DNA from: Enterobacterales bacterium
GTDB lineage: Bacteria > Pseudomonadota > Gammaproteobacteria > Enterobacterales > Enterobacteriaceae
NCBI GenBank assembly: GCA_015654925.1
Contig: JAATFX010000061.1
Span: 1 to 50,240 of the forward strand
Direction: 5' to 3'
Length of the DNA: 50,240 bases
The first letter of the stretch is position 1; each line of letters starts with the position of its first letter. Below, piece by piece: positions 18,694 to 28,796 of this stretch. The translations under genes were made by a program, and so were the position numbers. A model generated the notes under the pieces. That model saw nothing but the letters and a program-made list of their open reading frames with translations. It did no database searches and had not been told where the DNA came from.

Positions 18694-21600
18694 TTATCCT
18701 TTCCGGTGCAATATCCGGTATAACGCCGGGATCACCAGCATTGACAGCAGCGGCGCGCTGACCATGCCGCCAATCATCGGCGCGGCAATCCGCTGCATCA
18801 CTTCCGACCCAACGCCTCCGCCCCACATAATGGGCAGCAACCCCGCCATAATGGTGGCCACCGTCATTACCTTGGGCCTGACGCGCAACACCGCCCCTTC
18901 ACGGATCGCCGCCAGCATCTGCTGCTCGGTTAACGGCCCGGGGCCGGTACGGTGATTTTCCATGGCATGATTCAGGTAAAGCACCATAATCACCCCGAAC
19001 TCCGCCGCGACCCCCGCCAGGGCGATAAACCCCACCGCCGCGGCCACCGACAGGTTGTAATGGAGCAGGTACAGCAACCAGACCCCGCCGATTAGCGCAA
19101 AGGGCAGCGTACCCATAATCAGCAGCGCGTCCCGCACCCGTCCAAAGGTGACGTACAGCAAAACAAAGATAATCGCCAGGGTAAACGGCAGCACGATTTT
19201 CAGTTTGGCGTTGGCGCGTTCCAGGTACTCGAATTGTCCCGACCAGCTTAACGATACGCCTTCCGGCAATTTTACCTGCTGCGCCACCGCCTGTTGCATC
19301 TCCTGCACGGCGGATTTTAAATCGCGGCCGCGTAAATCCACATAGATCCAATCAGACAGGCGGGCATTCTCGCTTTTCAGCATCGGCGGCCCGTCGCTGA
19401 CGCGGATATCCGCCAAATCCGCCAGCGTCACCTGGGCGCCGGCGGCGGTCACCACCGGCAGGTCGCGCAGTTTTTGCACCGAATCGCGCAGCTCGCGCGG
19501 ATAACGCACATTGATAGGGTAGCGCTCGCGGCCTTCAATGGTTTCACCGATATTATCGCCGCCCACCACCGACGCCACGATGGATTGCAGTTCGCTCACC
19601 GATACGCCGTAGCGGGCGGCGCGCACGCGATCGATATTAATGTCGATATAACGCCCGCCGTTTAACCTTTCCGCCAGGGCCGACGTTACGCCGGGAACGT
19701 TTTTCACCACCCGCTCGATTTGCTGCGCCACCTCCTCGATTTGGTTGATGTTATTGCCGTTGACCTTAATTCCCACCGGACTTTTAATGCCGGTGGCCAG
19801 CATATCCAGCCGGTTGCGGATCGGCGGCACCCACACATTGGCCACCCCCGGCAGCGACACCGCCCGGTCCAATTCCTGCACCAGTTTGTCGGTGGTCATG
19901 CCCGGCCGCCATTGATCCTTGGGTTTAAAATGGATGGTGGTCTCCAGCATGGTCAGCGCCGCCGGGTCGGTGGCGGAATCGGCTCGTCCCGCCTTGCCGA
20001 AAGCGGTGGCCACTTCCGGCACGGTTTTAATCAGCCGGTCGGTTTGCTGCAACAGCCTGGCCGCCTCGCGCGCCGAAATCCCCGGCAGGGTAGAGGGCAT
20101 ATACAGCAGATCCCCTTCGTCCAGGGCCGGCATAAATTCGGTGCCTAAACGGCTAAGCGGCAATAACGTGACCACCAGCAGCGCCAGCGACAGGGCCAGG
20201 GTGGTTTTCGGCCAGTCTAAAACCCGATCCAATAAAGGTTGGTACAGACGAATCAACCCCCGGTTGATCGGGTTGGCATGTTCATCGGGAATGCGGCCGC
20301 GGATAAAATAACCCATCAAGACCGGCACCAGGGTAATACCCAATCCGGCGGAGATCGCCATGGCATAGGTCTTGGTGAACGCCAGCGGACCGAACATCTT
20401 GCCCTCCTGCGCCTCCAGCGAGAATACCGGGATGAAAGAGAGGGTAATGATCAGCAGGCTACAAAACAGCGCCGGTCCGACTTCGGTGGACGCCTGGGCC
20501 GAAATCCGCCAGTAATCGTCGCCCGCCGGGGTCTGGCCGGGATGTTCATGGCGCCACTTTTCCATGACCTTATGCATGTTTTCAATCATCACGATGGCGG
20601 CGTCCACCATGGCGCCGATGGCGATGGCGATGCCGCCCAGGGACATGATATTGGCGTTGACCCCCTGGTAGTGCATGACGATAAAGGCGCCGAGAATGCC
20701 CAAAGGCAAGGTGATAATCGCCACCAAAGCCGAACGGAAATGAAACAAAAACAGGCTGCACACCAGCGCCACCACGATAAACTCTTCCAGCAGTTTATGG
20801 GACAACGTCTCGATCGCCTGCTTGATCAGGTTGGATCGGTCATATACCGGCACGATCTCCACGCCCGGCGGCAAACTGCGGCGGATCTCGTTGAGTTTCT
20901 GTTTAACGCCGTTAATCGTATCCAGGGCGTTTTTGCCATACCGCATAACCACGATGCCGCCGGCCACTTCCCCCTGGCCGTTCAGTTCCGCCACGCCGCG
21001 CCGCATTTCCGGCCCGAGCCGTACGCTGGCGATATCCGATAGCAATACCGGGATGCCGCCGCGGGAGGTAATGACGATATGCTCGAAGTCATCCGTGGTT
21101 TTCAGATAACCCGGGGCGCGCACCATATACTCCGCTTCGCTCATTTCCAATACCGAACCGCCGCCCTCCTGGTTGGCCTGTTTTACCGCATCGATAACCT
21201 GCTGATGGGAAATATTCAGCGCGCGCAGCCGGTCCGGTTTGAGCAGGATCTGGTACTGGCGCACCATGCCCCCGACGCTGGCCACCTCCGACACATTCGG
21301 CACGGTCTTCAGCTCGAACTTCAGCATCCAATCCTGGATAGCGCGCAAATCCGCCAGGCTGTGGCGGCCGGTCTTGTCCACCAGCGCATACTCATAGACC
21401 CAGCCGACCCCGGTGGCGTCCGGCCCAAGGGTGGCCCGGGCGTCCGGCGGCAGCGTAGACTGCACCTGGCTCAGGTACTCCAGCACCCGGGAACGGGCCC
21501 AATAAGGGTCGGTGCCGTCCTCGAACAAGACATACACATATGAGTCGCCAAACATCGAAAACCCGCGCACCGTCGTGGCGCCGGGCACCGACAGCATGGT

Positions 21601-21813
21601 GGTGGTCAACGGATAGGTGACCTGATCTTCCACCACCTGCGGCGCTTTGCCGGGGTAACTGACGCGGATAATCACCTGCACATCGGACAGATCCGGCAGC
21701 GCGTCCACCGGCATACGCTGCAAGGCCCAAACGCCCCATGCGGCCAGCAACACGGCGCTTAACAGCACCAGCAGCCGGTTGCGCAGCGACCAGCGAATGA
21801 TAAAAGCGATCAT
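18694..21813 (-). CDS. cusA: Copper/silver RND efflux pump CusA
   Basis: Inner-membrane heavy-metal RND pump of 1039 residues (E. coli CusA has 1047). It exports Cu(I) or Ag(I) using the proton gradient. The N terminus ([14 protein letters not shown]), [23 protein letters not shown] region and [16 protein letters not shown] are typical of the family. The three methionines that bind metal in E. coli CusA are all present in matching contexts: LLYMPST (near residue 573), LTMLETT (near 623) and LDMLATGIK (near 672), which argues for copper/silver over zinc/cobalt. The start overlaps the cusB stop by four bases. Confidence 0.94.
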   Translation of the reverse strand: MIAFIIRWSLRNRLLVLLSAVLLAAWGVWALQRMPVDALPDLSDVQVIIRVSYPGKAPQVVEDQVTYPLTTTMLSVPGATTVRGFSMFGDSYVYVLFEDGTDPYWARSRVLEYLSQVQSTLPPDARATLGPDATGVGWVYEYALVDKTGRHSLADLRAIQDWMLKFELKTVPNVSEVASVGGMVRQYQILLKPDRLRALNISHQQVIDAVKQANQEGGGSVLEMSEAEYMVRAPGYLKTTDDFEHIVITSRGGIPVLLSDIASVRLGPEMRRGVAELNGQGEVAGGIVVMRYGKNALDTINGVKQKLNEIRRSLPPGVEIVPVYDRSNLIKQAIETLSHKLLEEFIVVALVCSLFLFHFRSALVAIITLPLGILGAFIVMHYQGVNANIMSLGGIAIAIGAMVDAAIVMIENMHKVMEKWRHEHPGQTPAGDDYWRISAQASTEVGPALFCSLLIITLSFIPVFSLEAQEGKMFGPLAFTKTYAMAISAGLGITLVPVLMGYFIRGRIPDEHANPINRGLIRLYQPLLDRVLDWPKTTLALSLALLVVTLLPLSRLGTEFMPALDEGDLLYMPSTLPGISAREAARLLQQTDRLIKTVPEVATAFGKAGRADSATDPAALTMLETTIHFKPKDQWRPGMTTDKLVQELDRAVSLPGVANVWVPPIRNRLDMLATGIKSPVGIKVNGNNINQIEEVAQQIERVVKNVPGVTSALAERLNGGRYIDINIDRVRAARYGVSVSELQSIVASVVGGDNIGETIEGRERYPINVRYPRELRDSVQKLRDLPVVTAAGAQVTLADLADIRVSDGPPMLKSENARLSDWIYVDLRGRDLKSAVQEMQQAVAQQVKLPEGVSLSWSGQFEYLERANAKLKIVLPFTLAIIFVLLYVTFGRVRDALLIMGTLPFALIGGVWLLYLLHYNLSVAAAVGFIALAGVAAEFGVIMVLYLNHAMENHRTGPGPLTEQQMLAAIREGAVLRVRPKVMTVATIMAGLLPIMWGGGVGSEVMQRIAAPMIGGMVSAPLLSMLVIPALYRILHRKG

Positions 21814-23444
21814 TTGGCGCTCCCTATCCGCATCATTTGCGTGATCTGCGCGCCGCCGTCATCCAGGGTAAAATGGAACATGACCCGGGAACCGACGGCG
21901 AGACCGTCAGGCAGACCGCCGGCGGGCAAAATAAAGTCCATGGTCATCGGCGGCCATTTGAGCGCGGGCACGGCCTGATGGGATAGCGTAACCCTATTGC
22001 CGTTAACCGCATCGATCACCCCTTCGGTGGCATATTCCGGGGAATGGGCCATGGATGCCATGCCGGCGCCGTTCGCCGGCATGGCATCCATGGCCGGTGC
22101 GGTATTATTGCCGCCGGTATGCTCAGCGTGGCCGGTTGCCGACGGATCAGCCATGGCGGCGGGTTGGGGGGCGGCGCTATCTGCCGCCGCCGTCCCGCCG
22201 GCATCCGCCGTACTGCCCGCCATTTGCGGCAGGGCGCTGCGCAGGCTGGCCTCGGAGTCAATCAAGAACTGGCCGGAAGTCACCACCCGATCGCCGGCGG
22301 ACAGTCCCTGGCGCACTTCGACCCAATCGCCGAATTCGCGGCCGGCGATAACATTTACCGGAGTAAAATGCCCGTCGCCCTGGGCCAGCAGTACGGTATT
22401 GCGGCTGCCGGTCTGGATCAGCGCGTCCTGCGGCATCGCCAGTACCTTTTCGCCTTTGGCCGCCTGGGCTAGCTGCACATTTAAGTACATGCCGGGCTGC
22501 AACCGGCCGTTGTGATTTTCCAGCGCGATGCGCGCCCGGTAAGTACGGGTGGCGTTATCCACTACCGGCAACATCTCCGCAATCCGGCCATGGAAGGTTT
22601 CCCCGGGCCAGCGCGACGTAGTGGCGATAATCTCGCTGCCCGGTTCAACCGCGCCGGCCTGCGATTCGGGATAATCCGCCACTACCCACACCGGGTCCAG
22701 CGACGACAGCTCAAACATCGCCTGCGAGGCGCCGACCTGGCTGCCCTCGCGTACATCCAGCTTGCTGATAAACCCCTGCTCGGGCGCGCGAATCTCAATG
22801 CGGGTTTGCGGCTGGCCGGATTTTTCAATCGCGCGGATAATCTCTTCCGGCATAAACAGCAGTTGCAACCGCTGCCGCGCCGCGGCGCTCAGCAACGGGT
22901 CGCCCAAATGGCGCACCGCCAAATATTCCTGCTGGGCGGCGCTCCATTCGGGTATCCACAGCCTGGCCAGCGGCTGGTTCTTGCTTACCTGCTGCTGCTC
23001 GGCGCGCACATACAGCTTTTCCACCAGGCCGTTGGCCCGCGCCGGGATAATTTGTATGCCGCGGTCGTCGATGCTGACGGTGCCGAACGCCTCGAAGCGC
23101 CCCTGCATTATCCGCTGTTCCACCGTGGCCACGCGTACGCCCAGGTTCTGCTGCTGGCGGGCGCTGACGGTAACGCCGCCGTCCTCCTGGGCCTCGTCGG
23201 CGTAGCGCGGCGTCAGCGGCATATCCATAAAGGGGGATTTGCCTGGTTTATCAAAACGCTGCCCCGGCGACATCGGATCGTACCAATACAGCACCTTGCG
23301 CCCGCCGGCATCGGCGGACGAAGCGTCGGCAGCCGCCGGTGAAGGAGCCGGGCGCCCGAAGAAATAGCCGGCGGCGAAGGCGGCCGCTATCAGCACGGCA
23401 GCCACGACACGGCCGGTGGTTTGGCCGAAGGTCATGCGGCTCAT
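21810..23444 (-). CDS. cusB: CusB-type membrane fusion protein with fused CusF domain
   Basis: Periplasmic adaptor of 544 residues linking the RND pump to the outer-membrane channel; E. coli CusB has 407. An N-terminal membrane anchor (residues about 12-30) is followed by a metal-binding segment [21 protein letters not shown] near residue 55, with the methionines that bind Cu(I) in CusB, and then lipoyl and beta-barrel domains. After a Met/His/Ala-rich linker, the last 80 or so residues form a second CusF-like domain ([20 protein letters not shown]). A C-terminal CusF domain is also known in SilB of Cupriavidus. It overlaps both neighbours by four bases. Confidence 0.92.
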   Translation of the reverse strand: MSRMTFGQTTGRVVAAVLIAAAFAAGYFFGRPAPSPAAADASSADAGGRKVLYWYDPMSPGQRFDKPGKSPFMDMPLTPRYADEAQEDGGVTVSARQQQNLGVRVATVEQRIMQGRFEAFGTVSIDDRGIQIIPARANGLVEKLYVRAEQQQVSKNQPLARLWIPEWSAAQQEYLAVRHLGDPLLSAAARQRLQLLFMPEEIIRAIEKSGQPQTRIEIRAPEQGFISKLDVREGSQVGASQAMFELSSLDPVWVVADYPESQAGAVEPGSEIIATTSRWPGETFHGRIAEMLPVVDNATRTYRARIALENHNGRLQPGMYLNVQLAQAAKGEKVLAMPQDALIQTGSRNTVLLAQGDGHFTPVNVIAGREFGDWVEVRQGLSAGDRVVTSGQFLIDSEASLRSALPQMAGSTADAGGTAAADSAAPQPAAMADPSATGHAEHTGGNNTAPAMDAMPANGAGMASMAHSPEYATEGVIDAVNGNRVTLSHQAVPALKWPPMTMDFILPAGGLPDGLAVGSRVMFHFTLDDGGAQITQMMRIGSAK

Positions 23445-24691
23445 AGTCTGTTCTCCTGCGGGATAAGATAACGGATGGCGGCCCAGTTTTGCGCCACCTC
23501 GCGCGCTGCGCGGTTCTCATTAAGCTGGCTTTCCAGCAATGCGCGGCGGGCATTCAGAAGGTCGGCGAGCGATGCGCTGCCGGTGCGGTACTGCGCCTGG
23601 ATCAGTTGCAGCCGCTGTGTTTGCAGCGGCAGCACCTCGTCCCGTTGCCGCAGCCAGCGCGTCTGCGCGGCCTGGTATTGGGCTACCAGCGTGTCCAGTT
23701 GCGCGGTGTGGTCGCGCACCGTCAGCGCCAGGCGATCGTTGGCTTCAAAGGTGCGCGCCCGGTCGGCGGCATGGTCTTTATCCTGGCGTTGCGACTGGAA
23801 TAAAGGCAAATCCACGGTAAACATTATCCCGGCCATATCGTCCAGGCCATCGGCGCGTTTGCCGTAATAAACCTCGACGCCGACGTCCGGAATGGCCGCC
23901 ACCTCCGACTGCGCGGCCCGGGCCTGGGATACTTCCGACTCGCGTTTGGCCTGCAAGACTTCGGGATGCAGCGCAATCCCCTGTGCAAGCGTAGCCGGGT
24001 CCGCCGGCAGGCGATCAAAGCGCGGCATGGGGCCGTCGGTCTGGATCTGGCTGATGCCGGTAAGCTGGGTCAACCGCGCTTGCGCCACCGCCACATCACG
24101 CTGCGCGTCGGTCAGCGCATCGCGCATCTCGATAACCACCAGGCGCCCGTCCAGTACCGCGCCGGCGCTGCCGCCGCCGGCCACCGCGGCGCGCTGCACC
24201 GCAATTTGCCGTTCGCTTTCAGCCAGCAGGCGCTGGGCCGCCGTCACGGCCTGCTGGGCCAGGGCCATATCCAGCCAGGCCTGGGCGGTATCCCGCTGCA
24301 ACCGGGCGCGCAGGTTTTGAGAACCGGCGGCGGTGGACGCGGCTTCGGCGCGAAAAGCGTTGGCTTTTCTCTCGCGCTTGGTGCTGCTGACATAATCCTG
24401 CATGATGCCGACGCGCTGCATGGTCATGTCTTCGCGGGTGAAACGCCGGGCATTGCTGCCGCCCACCGGCAGGTTATCGATGCCGAATTTCAGCTTCGGG
24501 TCGGGAAGCTGCGTGGCGGAGTCGGCCTGGTTTTCCAGCGCCTGGCGTTGATGGATATTGGCGGAAAGATCCGCTGAATAATGTTCGGCCTGGGTTAGTG
24601 CCTCATCCAAACTCATTTGCGCTGCGCTAGACGCGGCGGAAACGAACAGCATAAGCACCAACCACGCCCGATGGGAGCATGGCATCAACAT
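23441..24691 (-). CDS. TolC-family outer-membrane efflux channel
   Basis: Outer-membrane factor of 416 residues that would complete the CusA-CusB tripartite pump. The N terminus is a signal peptide (WLVLMLFVSAASSAAQ), followed by long Ala/Gln-rich helices of the TolC/CzcC type; the second half repeats the pattern (VRDHTAQLDTLVAQYQAAQ; YRTGSASLADLLNARRALLE). It lacks the lipobox cysteine of E. coli CusC and is closer in appearance to CzcC-like proteins. GAGGA lies four bases before the ATG at 24691; a second ATG at 24685 is also possible. The end overlaps cusB by four bases. Confidence 0.88.
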   Translation of the reverse strand: MLMPCSHRAWLVLMLFVSAASSAAQMSLDEALTQAEHYSADLSANIHQRQALENQADSATQLPDPKLKFGIDNLPVGGSNARRFTREDMTMQRVGIMQDYVSSTKRERKANAFRAEAASTAAGSQNLRARLQRDTAQAWLDMALAQQAVTAAQRLLAESERQIAVQRAAVAGGGSAGAVLDGRLVVIEMRDALTDAQRDVAVAQARLTQLTGISQIQTDGPMPRFDRLPADPATLAQGIALHPEVLQAKRESEVSQARAAQSEVAAIPDVGVEVYYGKRADGLDDMAGIMFTVDLPLFQSQRQDKDHAADRARTFEANDRLALTVRDHTAQLDTLVAQYQAAQTRWLRQRDEVLPLQTQRLQLIQAQYRTGSASLADLLNARRALLESQLNENRAAREVAQNWAAIRYLIPQENRL

Positions 24692-24702
24692 ACGATCCTC
24701 GC

Positions 24703-25077
24703 TTAAGGCTGGATGGAATGAATGGCGGTGAGCGAGTAGCCCTGGTCATCCTGGCGGAAACTGAAATCCACCTGGGTGCCCACGGCCAGTTTCTGGCCGG
24801 CGAGCGCCTGGGGCACGGTAAACGTCATGGTCATCGGCGGCCAGTTCAGGGCGGGAATGGCATGATGGGCGATGGCCACCCGCTGGGCGTCCCAGCGCTT
24901 GATCACGCCCTGGGAGCGGTAATCCGCGGGGGTAGCTACGTCGGATGTCGCCATCATATTGTGGTCGTGATGCATTTCGGACATGTTCATGTTGGACATG
25001 TCGCCCATGCCGTCGGCCTGCGCGGGCAAATTGAAGAGAGATAAAGCGGAAACGATGATAATGAATAATGTACGCAT
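24703..25077 (-). CDS. cusF: CusF-like periplasmic copper/silver chaperone
   Basis: Small periplasmic metallochaperone of 124 residues. A signal peptide (TLFIIIVSALSLFNLPAQA) is followed by a Met/His-rich stretch (MSNMNMSEMHHDHNMM) and an OB-fold domain. That domain contains AIAHHAIPALNWPPMTMTF, matching the His, Trp and Met-x-Met residues with which CusF holds Cu(I). The start at 25077 gives a proper signal peptide and has AGGA upstream. It ends 11 bases before the outer-membrane channel gene and probably delivers metal to the CusAB pump. Confidence 0.92.
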   Translation of the reverse strand: MRTLFIIIVSALSLFNLPAQADGMGDMSNMNMSEMHHDHNMMATSDVATPADYRSQGVIKRWDAQRVAIAHHAIPALNWPPMTMTFTVPQALAGQKLAVGTQVDFSFRQDDQGYSLTAIHSIQP

Positions 25078-25153
25078 TGAGTGAATTCCTGAGCATAAGT
25101 CAAACACTGCCATCACACTATGTGCGAGGCAACCATTGGCGTTATGTCAGGTG

Positions 25154-25552
25154 CTATAACCGGTACCGGCAGAATTGAATCTCTGCCGGCGGCCCTACAA
25201 TCGGCGGCGTGAGCCAGGCGACATCCGTGATGCGCGGTTCGTCCCGCCATTGCGCCACCAGAAGATCGGTTTGGCTGGGCAGGACGACAAAGGGGGCGTG
25301 CTGGGTATCTTTTTGCGCGGAGTCCGGCACGCAGTGCTTGTCGCACAATAGGCCGGGCGCGGCGGCATGCGCGGGCGACTGCATGGTATTGCCATGCAGC
25401 ATCTGCTCGGTATGTTCAAGAGCCGCCGGCAGGGCGGTAATCGGCATCGAGCATTGATGGCTGGCCAGGGCCAGCTGGGCGTTCAGCAACAGCCAAAAGG
25501 CTAAAAGAATCAAGGCGAATATCCGCCGCCTGCGGCAGCGTAGTTTCACCAT
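25154..25552 (-). CDS. Uncharacterised secreted Cys/His/Met protein of the copper operon
   Basis: First gene of the copper operon, 132 residues from the ATG at 25552. I do not recognise a named family. The N terminus is a strongly basic signal peptide (KLRCRRRRIF then LILLAFWLLLNAQLALA), and the mature part holds scattered possible metal ligands: SHQCSMP, EHTEQMLHGNTM, and LLCDKHCVPD. A TTG at 25579 in the same frame has a better-placed AGGGAA ribosome-binding site and would add nine residues, so the start is open. Location and residues suggest a periplasmic role in copper handling, but this is inference. Confidence 0.7.
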   Translation of the reverse strand: MVKLRCRRRRIFALILLAFWLLLNAQLALASHQCSMPITALPAALEHTEQMLHGNTMQSPAHAAAPGLLCDKHCVPDSAQKDTQHAPFVVLPSQTDLLVAQWRDEPRITDVAWLTPPIVGPPAEIQFCRYRL

Positions 25553-25704
25553 GAATTCAGTTACTGCAGCGGAAGACAATATAATTCCCTGGTTATCAAT
25601 ATCGGGCAGCCGATTAAACCGCGGCCAAACGGGCAGCGGGGTAACCGCCGGCGCGTAAACGGCGCCGGCAGGCTTAAGTGAACGCGAAAAGGCGGGATAC
25701 CTTA

Positions 25705-25718
25705 TTGATGCATGTCAA
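25705..25718. promoter_or_regulatory. FNR-like site upstream of the copper operon
   Basis: TTGATGCATGTCAA matches nine of ten defined bases of the FNR consensus TTGAT-N4-ATCAA. It lies between the nrdG stop and the first copper gene, about 125-165 bases before the possible start codons. Anaerobic activation would fit the known importance of Cus in E. coli without oxygen. No good -10 element was found at the expected distance. Confidence 0.45.
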
Positions 25719-25781
25719 TTTTCGATGGATGAGCGGCCCGCATGCGGAATAATTTGCAGTAACTGACAAATAATGAATCAC

Positions 25782-26246
25782 TTATCGCAAATGATGCACT
25801 ACCTGATTGCTGCTGCCGCGCCAGATAAGCGCGGGATCGCGCAGCTCCTGCACGAATTTGCCGTCGATCAGCACATTGATCAATGCCGTCACCTGCTGCT
25901 GCGCCGGGCTTAATTCCGCCAGCGTATACCCGGTCCAGACCCAGATATCCTTGCCCGGGCACTCATCACGTACGCGCTGCGCCAAATGCAGCACCGCGGA
26001 CAGGTTCTGCGGATGCAGCGGGTCGCCGCCGGACAGGGTCAGACCCTGGCGGGGAATGCGCGTGTCCTGCAAGTCGCTGATAATGCGGTTTTCCATTGCC
26101 GGCGTAAAAGGCACGCCGGAATTGAGGCGCCAGGTACTTTTGTTATAGCAACCGGGGCACTGATGCTCGCAGCCGGCCACGAACAGCGTACAACGCGTGC
26201 CCGGGCCGTTGATAACATCCACCGGGTAGTATTGATGGTAATTCAT
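25782..26246 (-). CDS. nrdG: Anaerobic ribonucleotide reductase activase NrdG
   Basis: Radical SAM enzyme of 154 residues that installs the glycyl radical on NrdD. The 4Fe-4S cluster motif Cys-x3-Cys-x2-Cys is visible as CEHQCPGCY near residues 26-34, and the SAM-binding GGDP motif lies near residue 74 (LSGGDPLHP). Length and sequence match E. coli NrdG. It starts seven bases after the nrdD stop and is presumably co-transcribed with it. Confidence 0.96.
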   Translation of the reverse strand: MNYHQYYPVDVINGPGTRCTLFVAGCEHQCPGCYNKSTWRLNSGVPFTPAMENRIISDLQDTRIPRQGLTLSGGDPLHPQNLSAVLHLAQRVRDECPGKDIWVWTGYTLAELSPAQQQVTALINVLIDGKFVQELRDPALIWRGSSNQVVHHLR

Positions 26247-26253
26247 CGCGGCA

Positions 26254-28392
26254 TTAACCCAATTGCCCGCTGGGCAGATGTTTGACCCGCCGTTTCACTT
26301 CCTCTTGTTTGCCGGCATTAAACGGACGCGCGTCGGGACTGCCCAGATAACCGCATACCCGGCGGGTGACCGATACCTTGGCCGGATTGTGATTGCCGCA
26401 TTTTGGGCAGGTGAACCCTTTGCTGGTACAGGAGAACTCGCCGGTGAAGCCGCATTCGTAGCATTCGTCAATCGGCGTATTGGTGCCGTAATAAGGAACC
26501 CGGGTGTAGCTATAATCCCAGACATCTTCCAGCGCTTTCAGGTTGTGCTGCAAATTGGGGTATTCCCCGTAGCAGATAAACCCGCCGTTGGAGACCGGAG
26601 GATAGGGCGACTCGAAATCCAGCTTATCGTAAGGATTGACCTGTTTTTCCACATCCAAATGGAAACTATTGGTGTAGTAGCCCTTGTCGGTGACACCCGC
26701 GACGATGCCGAATTCGGCGGCGTCCAGGCGGCAGAAACGGTCGCACAAATTTTCGCTCGGGGTACTGTAGAGGCTGAAACCGTAGCCGGTTTCGTCTTTC
26801 CAGCGATCGGTGGCCGCTTTTAAATGGGCGACGATGGCCACGGCTTTGTCACGCAGCTGCTGGTCATCAAATACATGGGTCTGGCCGCCGAACAGGGCGT
26901 TGATGGTTTCATGCACGCCGATATAACCCAGCGAAATCGACGCCCGGCCATGTTTGAAAATCTCGGCGACATCATCGTCGGCTTTTAGCCGCACGCCGCA
27001 GGCGCCTTCCATATACAGAATCGGCGCTACCCGGGCCTTGACGCCGTCAAGACGGGCGATGCGGGTCATCAGCGCTTTTTTCGCCAGCACCAGGCGCTCG
27101 TCCAGCAATTCCCAGAAACGCGCTTCGTCCCGTTTGGCTTCCAGGGCGATACGCGGCAGGTTCAGGCTGATAACGCCGAGGTTGTTGCGCCCATCGTGGA
27201 TCTGCTTGCCGTTTTCTTCGTAAACGCCGAGGAAGCTGCGGCAACCCATCGGGGTCTTGAACGAACCGGTCACTTTCACGACCTGATCGTAATTAAGGAT
27301 ATCGGGGTACATGCGTTTGCTGGCGCATTCCAATGCCAGTTGCTTGATATCGTAGTTCGGATCGCTGAATTTATGATTCAGGCCGTCGCGGATGGCGAAC
27401 ACCAGTTTCGGGAACACGGCAGTCTTGCGATTTTTACCCAGGCCGGCAATACGGTTGCGCAGGATCGACTGTTGGATCAGGCGCGACTCGTGGCTGGTGC
27501 CCAGGCCGAAACCAAAGGTGACAAACGGTGTCTGCCCATTGGCGGTATGCAGGGTGTTGACTTCATATTCCAGCGACTGGAAGGCGTCGTAGCACTCTTT
27601 TTCCGTGCGCGAGAGGGCGTAGCCTTCGGGATCGGGAATTTTCCACTGCGTGGCGGTATTGCGGTGCTTGTCGTAGCTGGCGGCCACGTAAGGCGCCAGG
27701 ATTTCATCGATACGATTAATGGTGGTGCCGCCGTAGATATGGCTGGCGACCTGGGCGATGATCTGCGCGGTGACCGCGGTGGCGGTGGAAATCGACCGCG
27801 GCGGCTCGATTTCCGCGTTGCCCATTTTAAACCCTTTGGTCAGCATGCCCTCCAGATCGATCAACATACAGTTGAACATCGGGAAAAACGGCGCGTAATC
27901 CAGGTCGTGATAGTGGATTTCGCCCCGTTCATGGGCCAGCACCACGTCGTGCGGCAGGATGTGCTGCCGCGCATAGTGCTTGGCGACGATGCCGGCCAGC
28001 AGATCGCGCTGGGTGGGGATGACCTTGCTGTCTTTATTGGCGTTTTCATTGAGCAGCGCCATATTGCTCTGTTCGACCAGGCCGCGGATCTCCTGGTTCA
28101 GGCGGCCGCGCTGCTCGCGGGCGACATCGCGATCGTGACGGTATTCAATATACAAACGGGCCAGGGTCTTATGCGGACCGGCCATCAACTGGTTTTCCAC
28201 GGCATCCTGGATATCGCGAATATCCACATGGGAGCGCGAATTCATCTGCTGGCCCACCAGGGCGGCGACGGTGGCACAGTAATCGTCGTCCTCTACGCCG
28301 GCGGCTTGCGCGGCATGGAGGATGGCTTGATAAATCCGTTCTTCATCGAAATTAACCTGACAACCGTCTCGTTTGATCACTACCGGTTTCAC
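26254..28392 (-). CDS. nrdD: Anaerobic ribonucleoside-triphosphate reductase NrdD
   Basis: Class III ribonucleotide reductase of 712 residues, the E. coli length, making dNTPs from NTPs without oxygen. The N-terminal 100 or so residues form an ATP-cone for allosteric control. The core holds GACGVRL near residue 445, and a zinc site of four cysteines near the C terminus (CYECGFTG, then CPKCGNHN). The radical glycine sits in RRVCGYLGS near residue 680. Upstream lie two NrdR boxes and an FNR-like site, which fits control by dNTP status and anaerobiosis. Confidence 0.97.
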   Translation of the reverse strand: MKPVVIKRDGCQVNFDEERIYQAILHAAQAAGVEDDDYCATVAALVGQQMNSRSHVDIRDIQDAVENQLMAGPHKTLARLYIEYRHDRDVAREQRGRLNQEIRGLVEQSNMALLNENANKDSKVIPTQRDLLAGIVAKHYARQHILPHDVVLAHERGEIHYHDLDYAPFFPMFNCMLIDLEGMLTKGFKMGNAEIEPPRSISTATAVTAQIIAQVASHIYGGTTINRIDEILAPYVAASYDKHRNTATQWKIPDPEGYALSRTEKECYDAFQSLEYEVNTLHTANGQTPFVTFGFGLGTSHESRLIQQSILRNRIAGLGKNRKTAVFPKLVFAIRDGLNHKFSDPNYDIKQLALECASKRMYPDILNYDQVVKVTGSFKTPMGCRSFLGVYEENGKQIHDGRNNLGVISLNLPRIALEAKRDEARFWELLDERLVLAKKALMTRIARLDGVKARVAPILYMEGACGVRLKADDDVAEIFKHGRASISLGYIGVHETINALFGGQTHVFDDQQLRDKAVAIVAHLKAATDRWKDETGYGFSLYSTPSENLCDRFCRLDAAEFGIVAGVTDKGYYTNSFHLDVEKQVNPYDKLDFESPYPPVSNGGFICYGEYPNLQHNLKALEDVWDYSYTRVPYYGTNTPIDECYECGFTGEFSCTSKGFTCPKCGNHNPAKVSVTRRVCGYLGSPDARPFNAGKQEEVKRRVKHLPSGQLG

Positions 28393-28498
28393 GATGCGAC
28401 TCCTGTATGCGGGTTATGGGTTGCTTTCGCCGCCGATGGTTTTCAGGCTACGCCACGCTTGGGGCGTTAACCGTGCGTTGCTACCGGTAGAGAAGGCA

Positions 28499-28546
28499 AC
28501 CACTATATCTAGTTTGTTAAAATTAACTATGCCACTAGATGTAGAG
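28499..28546. promoter_or_regulatory. Tandem NrdR boxes upstream of nrdD
   Basis: ACCACTATATCTAGTT (28499-28514) and GCCACTAGATGTAGAG (28531-28546) both resemble the NrdR box (ACACTATATCTAGTG type). Their centres are 32 bases apart, three DNA turns, as is usual for NrdR pairs. They lie about 105-155 bases before the nrdD start. Confidence 0.75.
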
Positions 28547-28572
28547 TATGAGCCAGGAGAATGTAACTAAAC

Positions 28573-28586
28573 TTGACCTTGCTCAA
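28573..28586. promoter_or_regulatory. FNR-like site upstream of nrdD
   Basis: TTGACCTTGCTCAA matches eight of ten defined bases of the FNR consensus TTGAT-N4-ATCAA. It lies upstream of the NrdR boxes. FNR activation of nrdD is known in E. coli. Confidence 0.5.
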
Positions 28587-28796
28587 TAAAAAACATACCC
28601 GGTCGAAGTGTTGTACAGCGTGGTTTTTAAGCAAAAAACGGCAAGGCTTGATTTATGCTACTGAAAATAAATCATTAAATTTCCGGGCGGCCGGCAAACG
28701 CCGCAAAAAAATATTTATTGCGATTTCACCGGCAATTTTTTCTCCGGTAGTGTATGCGGGCGCCGCCGCATAATGGCGATGGTTGCCCCGCCGCGA

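Larger units (their letters stand above)
28393..28796. other. Intergenic region between treC and nrdD
   Basis: A 404-base gap. The nrdD-proximal half holds the NrdR boxes and FNR-like site. In the treC-proximal half I see only short GC hairpins and an A-rich patch near 28708, with no gene and no convincing terminator for treC. Confidence 0.6.

Noticed and set aside
27196..28470. A 424-codon plus-strand open frame opposite nrdD
   Set aside because: Its composition is that of an antisense frame of a conserved gene, and no family match was seen.
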